Part shown: one piece after another, positions 56,456 through 64,000 of the stretch
Numbering within the stretch: position 1 is the first letter of the stretch
How the letters are laid out: each line of letters starts with the position of its first letter
Assembly (NCBI RefSeq): GCF_047663525.1
Contig: NC_092597.1
Location: forward strand, 23,628,501 to 23,692,500
Source of the DNA: Anas platyrhynchos
Taxonomy: Eukaryota; Chordata; Aves; Anseriformes; Anatidae
Direction of reading: 5' to 3'
DNA: 64,000 nt
Notes under the pieces: generated by a model
What the model saw: the letters and a program-made list of their open reading frames with translations, nothing else
Told to the model about the DNA's origin: nothing
Databases searched by the model: none
Translations under genes and position numbers: made by a program

Positions 56456-59400
56456 GAATTATTTTGGAGGAAAAACACTGCTCTGCAACGTTTGTGCAAC
56501 GTTTCGGCATGTTAGCACGTCTTGCACTGATGCTGGGGACCTGCAGAGGCAACGGATCTGAGCATGTGCTGATTCCTGCTGAATGTAGGTATGTGTCCAC
56601 AAGGAAACGTGGATTTTCTTCGTTGCTCTTCCCAGCTCGAAGCTGGCTGAATGAAGTAGTAGCGAATCGTTCCCTGCAGCACCCCCTGTGAGCTGGGAAG
56701 TGGGTATTTGTATGGCTTGTCTGAGACCGTTCCCGCTGATGCTCATTTAATTATACAAGTTTGCTCGGAAAGCTTTTCTCTTACGCACTTTCAAACATCT
56801 ACCCTTCCAAATTCCTGAATTATTCAGGAAACTTTTTAGCAGCAAGGTAAAGCGATACTTGCGATTCATGGCATTTTTTTTTTTTTTTTGAAATTCTTTG
56901 TTCTTAATACGTAAATGCAGAACAAAAACCCACCCGCTAGACATTCGTGTGCTGTGCCCCCTCTCTGAGATTGCAGAGAAGTGGCCTACAAACCCCTCCT
57001 GCAAGCTCTAGCGTTCACAGAGTGCTGGAGAAAAGGTTATAAAATTGAATAATTTATAATTATGGGGGAAAAAAGCTTCTGGCAACTTTTGTCAGGGTGT
57101 TCATATGAACTGTTGCCTTGGCCAGATTCCAGCTTTATTAGATTACAAATTCTATTTTAATCCGCTCAGTTTGCAGTTGGGGATCTATTTCTGCGTTGCT
57201 TTTGTTAAATAATAATAGCTGTTTGCAGGGCATGGTTGGAGGTTTTTAGCTATAAAAAAAATGATTTTCTAGTATGAAACTGTATTTTCTTATCTCTGGT
57301 TTTAATCGTACTCCAGAACTGTGAAAATAAACCCTGTTTGTCTCGTCAGGATCTGTTTGGTGTTCCTAAATCCAGCAGATAACACCAGATGAATTAATAG
57401 AAATCTGTTATCTTTTCTACACTCTTGAAGTCCAGGCTTCCAGTATCTCTTCCGTGGGAGATCTGAAATCCTTAGAAATGGGAGCTCGTACAGTCAGAGA
57501 TGAGCTTGGAAGCCTCGCATTGAACGATGGAGCTGCTAAATTAGCTCTGTTTAATTTGTTTTGTTGAAACTTTCATGCATCGTTTGTAGGGTAAATAGAT
57601 ACAGAAATAATAGATAAGGATATAAAAAGATAGTGAGGAAATGTATGGAGAAAACCACAAATGAAAAAAAATAAAATAAAATCCTCCTTCCCCTCCCGGG
57701 AGAGCCTCGCGCTTTGTTTGCAGCACGCCGCGAGGATGTGTGAGCTGTCACCCCACACCCCCTAAAAACAGGAGGGGGAAGAAAACGACCTGAAAAACCA
57801 AACCCCAAACCCTACAGCTCTGCTTCCAGTGGCATGTGAGGTAGCAAAACTGAACAACCAGCTGGTTTTCAGGCACGGAGCACCGTCTGGCTGCAGCTGT
57901 TGGCTCTTCCCGGCTGTATCCCACCTCTCCCTGCCGTGCCGTGGGGGCAGAGTGGATGTCAAAGCTTGTGAAGCTCAGCTCTGCTTCCAAGTGGGGCAGC
58001 CTCGGGTTTCCACTGTTGCTCCTGGCTGTTTGTTTGCTTTTGCTGGTTCCCAGTATGCCAAGAGCGTAATGTAGAGGTGCTGGGTGGCGTGGCCGCGCGT
58101 CGTCCTCCTCTGGCTCCAGTGCTCTGTCCATCAAGGGTTTTGCAGTCTTTTAAGATCAGCGTTTGGATCATCTTGCTCTAATTAACAAGTTGCTTCTTCC
58201 TCCTTTGCATTTTGGCCTTGCTCCCATGGTAATCGCAAGGCTTGCTTGTACACAAAGCAGCAGGTTGGAAACGCTGCGAGGGGGATTAATGCTGCTTCCA
58301 GGGAAGGCTGAGCGGCGCGTGGTGGAGCTCATCGCTGATCACTGGGGCCGTGGACTTGTGCTTACAGATTTTGGGATGAGTGCATCCGAAGGTAACAGCC
58401 AGTGTAAGAAGTAGTGCTGGGGGCTGGCTTGCTCTTGGAGCTGCAGCTGGCGATGTTAGGAAGAAACCAGCCCAGCCCCAAAGCCTTCCTCCGTCCCTTT
58501 TTTGCTCGAGGTGGGCTCTAGTTAAGGGTCGGTTTAACTCTAATATGTGCAGCACAGTTCCAGGTATTGCTCACCTCTGTGATGTTTTAAAGCTTTTGGG
58601 TTTCTGTTGCAAAAATAAGCATTATTTTTGCTAAAGCCAGTAATGAACAGAGGGAAGGGAATGAATTTGGGGACCACTTCTGCTGGTCTGCTTTGTGTTC
58701 CTCACTACACCAGAAAGCCTTTGCAGAAATCTGGGTTAATTCTGCCCTAAAATTGGGAATGCTGCAAAACTAGAGCAGGCCAAAAGTTGCGCAGCTGAAA
58801 GGGAAACAAGATTACTTGGGAAATCTGGTTTTAGACTCTCCTTTTGTGATTTTTGGTAACTGCTGTTTAACTTTCTTAGTTTTTAGTGAGGGTAGCCTTA
58901 GCTCGGTGCCTTGTCCCTGTATGAAAGGCATTGGAGTTAGCAACAAAAGCTTCCAGAGACCTTCCAGGACTTCTCTAAGAAAACCAGAGCTGGCAAATTC
59001 TAGGATAAAGCAAATAATACATAGGAAGAAGACAAAATTAATAAATTCAAGCCACTTTTAAAGATATAAAAATATGAAATAATTTATATTCATTCCATTC
59101 TCCAACCCACAATGCATTATTTAACATAACTGACTTATCTCACGTTGATTACAGGACATAACTCTGGTCCTGCCTTTTGTAACTTAAAAATAGCTATAAC
59201 TTTTATTGTTTGTGGCCCGCATATAACATCTTTTATAACACATTGCGTAAGCTGTGTTTGCATTTCCTGCAAATCCTTACGCTGTGATATTATGGCTGGC
59301 TGTCATCTTGAGTCCTGCGTGTTTTCACTTGAAGAAATGGAACGGAGAATATATTAAAATAAAAATGGTGTTGGATGACACTGCAGGCAGGAGTGTAAGG

Positions 59401-62400
59401 AAACATTCACTTGAGGCTGTGCTGCACCCCAGCCCAGCGAGAGCTTTTGGACCTGACAGCACAACCTGTTATTAATACCTGTGCTTTATTTCCTATTTCT
59501 GCACTCCAGGGAGCACTCACGGTATGCCCATTATGATATTTGTGTAGGAAACGACCAGTAAAAAAAATAAAGACATGTATATAAAAAACAAGTATTTTGT
59601 CATATAACTTAGTGCTTTTAGAAACATTGGCTATAGCTATTTTTTTCACAAAAATAGAGGTTCAGGATACTTTGCCTATTCTTGCCCATCTGGCTTTAGA
59701 GCAGCTGATAAATGAACTGCACGTGGATGCTGCGTATAATGTAATAAAATGCCGAGGTCTTGTACTGCTGTCATACGAGAAAGGTATAAATGTAATTTTG
59801 TGCGATTGCTGCTGTTAATATTTATACGAAGTCAGCGTCTCTCCTTTTGTTGGTTCCAGCCTACCACATGCTGTTTTTAACCAAGGATCTGAAGCATCAC
59901 CCTGAAGTATTCACTCAGCTGTCACTTAAGAATGAGTCAGGAAACGTATTGTAGTAAAACAAAAAAGGATAAATTTTTATTAGGCTATGAACAATGGTGC
60001 TGTACTGAACATTCAAATGCTAATAACTAAATCGAAGGGTGAACTTGCTCATCAATACGGGTATTGAAATGAAAGTTGTCACCTGTCAGACACTTCCCTG
60101 GGAAGATGATGATGCTTTTAGTGTGTGTTTTTTTTTTTTTTATTATTTTCACAGCCATTGGGGATGGTTCTGCTGGGTGGTGGTGCCTGCAGCCCCCGAG
60201 AAGGGGTGTCTTTGATATAAGCACTCTGTTGGAGTTTGCATATTATACATTTGGTGCATCTAACTCCACAAAATAAGATTCTGGAAACGTGAGGAGTTGC
60301 ACGCCTTGTACTTGTCTTTATGCAAGCCTTTACAGGGTAATCCATGATCTTACGTGTTAAAGGAAATAAAGTGATTGAGACTTCCTAAGAGGGTTGTTTT
60401 TATTTAATATCAAGGAATGCTTAATGTTGAGTTACCGTGACTGATGGTCTTAAGTTGATTTATCTCAGTTTTGCTGTTGCCTGTGTTGCTTTTTTAATGT
60501 ATATTTTATATATGAATATAACATCTGTTTATTGTGTTTTTATTTACAAGAGGGATTAAATGGCAAACTTCTTGTTGGCTGTAAAATGGCTTACAGAAAC
60601 AGATATAAGCCGAACTAGTGGGCTTGCCATAAAAACGTGTGTTACGTATATGTTGAGGTTTAATGAAAGGAGGTTGTTCTATTAATTATTCTCTATTTGC
60701 TGTTTTTAAAGTGACGATCTCTTGTTCTCTTCTAGCATCAGATAACAGTCAGCGATTTCGAGAAACCTGCTTTGCGTTTGCACTGACGCCACAGCAAGTG
60801 CAACAAATCAGCAGCTCAATGTAAGTGAGTTTGACCAAAAATACAGCATTTTTTTTTCCCCCCTTTAAATTTAAAAGCTCAAATACCAAACCTAGCTCAC
60901 CCCACATAAACCTGGCTCACTCCACATCTTTCATTTTAAAATGTGATCTTCAGCAACACAAATGTATGCAAAGTGTCTCAGAATACTCATGTGGGGAATG
61001 TTTTTCTCCTTTGCATGATGGAGAAGAAAAGGGTGAGGAACTAAATAACACCACCACTGTCTGATGGTTTCCTTCGTACTAAGTGCTGTGTAAATTCATA
61101 CCTGCCCTACCTGCAGCCCTGTCTCACCCTCAGGCAGATCCTTTAGCTCTATGTAGGTTTGGTGTACAGATGTTCCTAAAAGTGACCAACAGAATTTTCT
61201 TTATAGTATACAAAAAAAAAAAAAAAAGGTAGGCAGATGAGAACGTAACCGGTTTATTCACCTTGGAAAAATAAAAAGTGCAGCGTATCTTGAGTGGTGT
61301 TTTGACTGACCAGAAGGCAAGAGCGGTATGTAAAGGGGTTTACGTACCTCTTACAGCAAACCCTGACAAAACATGGAAGAACCTGTTACACAAACAGCAT
61401 GTTGTAACCTGTTTTCTCTCTTTGCTAGGGATATTTCTGGGACCAAATGTGACTTCACAGTACAGGTCCAGCTAAGGTATGTATTCCTGTGATCTGTTCT
61501 CGGTGTTTTTGATTTAAAAAAAGCCAAATATTTACTCCCCAACACGTCAGGCTTTCCTTTATGGAGAAGAGTCTCATCCTGCTGTAAAGCTTGCTGTTGC
61601 TCCCCTTGGAAAAAAAGGGAAGACTTAACTACTTGTCTCTGTTACACGCTGCTTTCCTGAAGCTCCTGGTGGCCCAACATCTGGCACATCAAAAATTCTG
61701 CATGTACTTAGCTGTAACCAGCTAATTTCTTCCTTTTTTTTTTTTTTCCTCTCTTTTAGGCTGCAACCCTCAGGTTTGAGGTGCCTGGGCCTTCACAATT
61801 TACATACAGGGAGGGTTATTTTTTCAGCAGAGGGGTCAAACACAATATCTGCTGGTTGTGGCAAGCCACGGTCTCCTTTTCTTTAGGGAATGGAAGGGAA
61901 GACTTCAGGAGTGACCAGTTCTGGTCTTAACCCATCAGTTATTGTAGAGGCTTTGACAAACTTATCATAAGTTGATTAAATCCTACACATCCCTGTAATT
62001 CTGTGTAAGTCAGTAAAGGTGACTTCACAGCTTACTCTCCTCCACACTGGCTGTCTTGCCTTTCATCCTCCTGGTCCTGGAGGCTGTCTCAGTTGTCTTG
62101 CGCTGGGTCTGCTGCTTGCATGACCCCACAGTGAGCAGAAATCAGCTGCTTTTGGGGCTCGTTCACCAGGACACCCCCATCTGCTGCTGATCAGCAGGTC
62201 GAGCTGGCTTGGTGTGGGGTCAGACGGACAACAGGACAAGGAGGGAATGGCAGAAGATGGGAGCAGAAGGCAGCAGCCCTTGCTTGCAAGCAGCAGGCTG
62301 TTAGGGTCAGTGTTGAGTAGCTGTACCCCCACAGGGGGTGCTTTGGGTGGCTGGGACAGGCCCCTATAAGGAGCCCAGCAGAGTTAAGAGGCTCCTCTTG

Positions 62401-63773
62401 GTCTGTCCTCTAAATATCTGCTCTCTTGGCCTGTACACGTTTTATAGGGCAAGCAAAGCTGTATTTTTTTCTTGTTGCTCCACCAGCAAATAAGCCTTTG
62501 AAATATCAAAGCCTCTCTGAGCTTAACTGGGAAGCTTGATGTAGGAACCAAGATAGCATTTGATGCTGTTTGCTGGCGTTGGAGTTGAAGAGGCTGTTAT
62601 GTGCTGTCCTCTGCGAAGGTCTTACATTGAAAAGTGGTGGGAAGGAAACGTGGATGATCTCTCTCTTGTAACAGGAACCTGCACATCTGAATGAGTCCTT
62701 TGTTAGGCAGACCCAGCCTGAGGAATTCAAGACATCTTGATGAGAAACCTCTGACTGCCTAGATCCAAACCTGTAATTTTGGGGGTGCTTTCCTGCTTAA
62801 TGATCCGCACAGCTAATCTGGGAACTTTGTTTAGCAAGATTTGGCATGTTTTCACAACTCAGTGGGAGGAAAAAATGTTCATTCTAGCAAGTGGTGGTCT
62901 TTAAATTACATCAGAAATGAGTGGTGATGGAGGCTCTTTGCTTTTAGGTTTTGTTTATCAGAAACCAGTTGTCCACAAGAAGATCACTTCCCACCCAATC
63001 TGTGTGTGAAAGTAAATGGGAAACCATGCAGCCTTCCAGTAAGTAAGATGTTATTTTGACATACATAATTGGATAGCAGTGGTAAGAGCTGTCTGTCAGG
63101 AGTTTGCCTGAGAATGTATCCTAACCTTTGTTTTCACGTTTTGGAGCATTTGAATGAAGATGGATAGATGAATGAAAAAGGTAATTAAGTAAATTGTTTC
63201 TCAGGAGACCAGCCAGTAGATCAGGAAGATTAATACTCTGAAAGCATGACAGTAAATTTTCATTTGACGAGCATCCACCAAGCCTGGCTAAAATTGGGCT
63301 ATTTTGGAGGCTGAGTGTGCTGGGAACAGAGCATCAGTGACCAACAGGAGTAGTCCTGGGACAAAGCACGGGGTTGGGTTGAGCAATGTTAGCTTGGCAG
63401 GTTGAATAAGAGCACTGAGAGACAGCAAAGCTGCCTTTTAATATTCTAGCAGGCAGGCTTAGTGTAAAGAAGAAGGACTTGTGAAATATCTCGTGTTTGC
63501 TGTCCGATAGGTGTATTTTTAAACTGAAAACTCAGGTGGGACACAGCAGATACTGCCGTGGGGTTGGGGGGAGCAGGGAGGGAGAAGGCAAAAGCACTTT
63601 TCTTATTTTGCTGAGAGAAAAAGTACTTTGATTCGCAGGGCTATCTTCCACCAACCAAAAACGGTGTTGAACCAAAGCGACCTAGCAGACCAATCAACAT
63701 TACCTCACTCGTCAGATTATCGACGACGGTACCAAACACAATCGTTGTTTCGTGGACTGCAGAAATTGGAAGA
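28080..63773 (+). CDS. PIAS1: Protein inhibitor of activated STAT 1 (PIAS1), 5' part, six coding exons; continues beyond the window
   Basis: PIAS1 is a nuclear SUMO E3 ligase that restrains STAT1, NF-kB and nuclear-receptor signalling. The six exons give 276 residues, nearly identical to the human N-terminus. A SAP DNA-binding domain spans about residues 11-45 and includes an LQVLL (LxxLL) motif at 19-23. The PINIT domain starts at about 124, and PINIT itself is at 249-253. The SP-RING, SUMO-interacting motif and Ser-rich tail lie to the right of the window. The start codon is in strong context (A at -3, G at +4). The joined exons are 28080-28103, 47424-47868, 60736-60820, 61429-61476, 62948-63038 and 63639-63773, all with GT/AG borders and matching phases (0, 1, 2, 2, 0, 0). 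No disruption is seen, so the gene appears intact as far as visible. Confidence 0.95.
31720..32060. promoter_or_regulatory. Candidate conserved noncoding element in PIAS1 intron 1
   Basis: A continuous A/T-rich, non-repetitive stretch contains GCTAAATTACATTGTCAATG, CTAATAAGCATAAGC, GTTCAATTAGAATTTTAC and CTGTAATTGTATTT. It resembles the upstream candidate elements in composition and homeodomain-type words. Function and conservation are inferred. Confidence 0.35.
32345..32406 (+). repeat. 31-bp tandem duplication
   Basis: Two adjacent copies (32345-32375 and 32376-32406) beginning CAGGTAAAAAGGCTCCT differ at 3 of 31 positions. Each copy carries a CAG|GTAAAA donor-like word. This is a small local duplication in PIAS1 intron 1. 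Confidence 0.85.
35800..36484 (-). mobile_element. Ancient CR1 LINE fragment in PIAS1 intron 1
   Basis: Read on the + strand, the order of blocks matches the antisense of a CR1-type LINE. It starts with CTTCTGTGAACCTTGTCACT. Then come a GGGTGACCAAGGGATTTGCA segment, ATAGCGTATAGTGATTTATC, CCTGTTTCTTTTTCTAATAA and GCTGCTGCTGAGCTGATGTT. Last is the 'GTCGTTAACAAATTG...CCCCTGCAGAACTCCACACC' part that in CR1 reads 'GGTCATTGATAAA...ACCCCTGGGGGACACCACT'. It is diverged, interrupted by an A/T run, and has no usable reading frame. The family was recognised from memory. Confidence 0.6.
45710..45762 (+). repeat. 27-bp tandem duplication
   Basis: Two adjacent copies of a 27-bp unit starting GGGGAAGGGATGGCAGCAGC (45710-45736 and 45737-45762) are identical over 26 positions. 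This near-perfect duplication suggests a recent event or a variable minisatellite. Confidence 0.85.
47424..47868 (+). CDS. PIAS1: PIAS1 coding exon 2 (residues 9-156)
   Basis: The acceptor TTTTGTTTCTTTTAAG ends at 47423 and the donor CTA G|GTAAGG follows 47868, phase 1. The exon encodes the SAP domain ([20 protein letters not shown] and following), a Ser/Pro linker, and the start of the PINIT domain ([17 protein letters not shown]). Open sequence upstream of 47424 back to 47238 is intronic. Confidence 0.95.
49601..49700 (-). mobile_element. CR1 LINE 3'-end fragment in PIAS1 intron 2
   Basis: On the + strand, CACAGTATCCCAGAATGGCT, then CTCTGGCTCCATCTGGTCCC, then GCAGGGCCACCTGTGGGGGT and TGCCCAGGGCAG follow the antisense end of avian CR1. 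That end is remembered as ATAGAATGGCTGAGGTTGGA...CATCTGGTCCAACCC...GGGTCACCT...TTGCCCAGGAC. This is a short, diverged, 3'-truncated-type insertion and supports an avian or reptilian host. Confidence 0.65.
54661..54795 (+). mobile_element. CR1 LINE 3'-end fragment in PIAS1 intron 2
   Basis: The blocks GAGGAGGTGAGACCCAGAAC, GGGTTGCCTGGAGAGGTGGC, GAGTACCCCATGGCTGGAGG, TGGCCTGGACCCATC and GGGCAGGGTCCCTGCC match, in order, the sense 3' region of avian CR1. That region is remembered as GGGTGGTGAGACACTGGAAC, AGGTTGCCCAGAGAGGTTGT, GATGCCCCATCCCTGGAGGT. There is no intact coding frame. Confidence 0.65.
56428..56455 (+). repeat. A28 homopolymer
   Basis: An uninterrupted run of 28 A in PIAS1 intron 2. 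No processed gene copy is recognisable on its left, so it is reported only as a homopolymer. Confidence 0.9.
60736..60820 (+). CDS. PIAS1: PIAS1 coding exon 3 (residues 157-184)
   Basis: The acceptor CTCTTCTAG ends at 60735 and the donor AT|GTAAGT follows 60820, phase 2. The exon encodes [20 protein letters not shown] followed by QVQQISSS within the PINIT domain. Confidence 0.93.
60821..61428 (+). other. PIAS1: PIAS1 intron 3 (608 bp)
   Basis: GTAAGT donor and CTCTTTGCTAG acceptor. It contains an imperfect direct repeat (AGCTCACCCCACATAAACC / GGCTCACTCCACATCTTTC, about 60894-60931) and an A run near 61210-61227. Nothing else is recognised. Confidence 0.8.
61429..61476 (+). CDS. PIAS1: PIAS1 coding exon 4 (residues 185-200)
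   Basis: This 48-bp exon sits between the acceptor CTCTTTGCTAG (ends 61428) and the donor AG|GTATGT (after 61476). It encodes [16 protein letters not shown], with Arg201 split at the 3' border. Confidence 0.92.
61477..62947 (+). other. PIAS1: PIAS1 intron 4 (1471 bp)
   Basis: GTATGT donor and GCTTTTAG acceptor. A T run with CTCTCTTTTAG near 61732-61760 looks like a good acceptor, but the sequence after it does not continue the PIAS1 protein. No repeat family or nested gene is recognised. Confidence 0.75.
62948..63038 (+). CDS. PIAS1: PIAS1 coding exon 5 (residues 201-231)
   Basis: The acceptor TTGCTTTTAG ends at 62947 and the donor CCA|GTAAGT follows 63038, phase 0. The exon encodes [20 protein letters not shown] followed by [10 protein letters not shown]. 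The Gly in VNGKP is Thr in human as I remember it. Confidence 0.92.
63039..63638 (+). other. PIAS1: PIAS1 intron 5 (600 bp)
   Basis: GTAAGT donor and ATTCGCAG acceptor, phase 0. Nothing recognised inside. Confidence 0.8.
63639..63773 (+). CDS. PIAS1: PIAS1 coding exon 6 (residues 232-276)
   Basis: The acceptor TTGATTCGCAG ends at 63638 and the donor AGA|GTAAGT follows 63773, phase 0. The exon encodes [20 protein letters not shown] followed by [20 protein letters not shown] and AEIGR, containing the PINIT signature of the family. Confidence 0.94.
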
Positions 63774-64000
63774 GTAAGTGACTTTGCTTGGTGCACAGCG
63801 CTGTCTAAAGCTTACTGATTTCTGCTTTGGCATCTGCTTGAAAGATTTGTAAGATAAGCAAGTTTAATTGTGCAGAAAATGCTTCATGGTTTAACAGTAG
63901 GATGTTCCTTCTTTTGGTTGTGTTTCTGTTACGTTATGCTAGGCAGATAGGACACGCTCCCTTAGATCACTAGTCCTCCAATTTTTTGGCAGTGCGAGCT
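63774..64000 (+). other. PIAS1: Start of PIAS1 intron 6, cut by the window edge
   Basis: It begins with GTAAGTGACT directly after Arg276. No further exon is visible before the window ends. The remaining PIAS1 exons (rest of PINIT, SP-RING and C-terminus) must lie to the right. Confidence 0.8.

Larger units (their letters stand above)
47869..60735 (+). other. PIAS1: PIAS1 intron 2 (12.9 kb)
   Basis: The intron starts GTAAGG and ends TTCTTCTAG. It contains two CR1 fragments and a long A homopolymer (28 A at 56428-56455), listed separately. The rest is ordinary A/T-rich intron without a recognised gene, RNA or element. Confidence 0.7.

Noticed and set aside
61732-61870. Possible extra PIAS1 exon after the CTCTCTTTTAG acceptor-like site
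   Set aside because: The downstream sequence does not encode PIAS1 protein in any frame. Exons 4 and 5 join seamlessly at Arg201 without it.
1-64000. CRISPR arrays, bacterial operons, tRNA or rRNA genes, intact viral elements
   Set aside because: None was seen. The gene structure and repeats are those of a vertebrate nuclear genome, and no regularly spaced repeat array or tRNA-like fold was noticed.

Overview
The window is vertebrate nuclear DNA, most likely from a bird. Its genes are split into exons with GT/AG introns and CpG-rich promoters. It carries diverged CR1 LINE fragments plus relics of older amniote SINEs. Two neighbouring genes are recognisable from their protein sequence, both on the + strand and in the order known on human chromosome 15q23: SKOR1 (SKI family transcriptional corepressor 1, complete) and PIAS1 (protein inhibitor of activated STAT 1, SUMO E3 ligase; only the first six coding exons fit).

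Layout. Positions 1-4.4 kb are very GC-rich upstream DNA, broken by A/T-rich blocks dense in homeodomain-type TAATTA motifs (about 1.96-2.34, 2.59-2.80 and 3.60-3.73 kb) that look like regulatory elements of a developmental gene. A promoter-proximal block with paired TALE/PBX-type motifs leads into a probable noncoding first exon ending at a GTAAGT donor (4837). SKOR1 coding sequence runs from 5450 to 9490 in eight coding exons (856 residues), followed by a 3' UTR with a poly(A) signal at 10058. From 10.1 to 27.6 kb is intergenic DNA with further A/T-rich candidate enhancers, an inverted repeat with TAAT-containing arms just 3' of SKOR1, and old SINE/DNA-transposon relics. From 27.6 kb a second CpG-rich promoter, with a GGA microsatellite, an NRF1-type motif and two YY1-type motifs, drives PIAS1. 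PIAS1 coding exons lie at 28080-28103, 47424-47868, 60736-60820, 61429-61476, 62948-63038 and 63639-63773, separated by two large introns (19.3 and 12.9 kb) and three short ones. The gene runs off the right edge.

The two genes are not an operon and need not act together. SKOR1 is a neural corepressor of the SKI/SNO family, and PIAS1 is a broadly expressed SUMO ligase. Most of the non-repetitive A/T-rich elements probably serve SKOR1, by inference from position and motif content.

I found no previously undescribed biological system. The items most worth a second look are: a perfect inverted repeat with TAATTA in both arms inside SKOR1 intron 3; the TAAT-armed inverted repeat downstream of SKOR1; a GGGGCC hexanucleotide tract in the SKOR1 5' exon whose three sense frames are all open; PBX-type motifs spaced exactly 21 bp; and the short SKOR1-PIAS1 spacer. 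Conservation claims are inferred from composition and motifs, because no alignment could be run.
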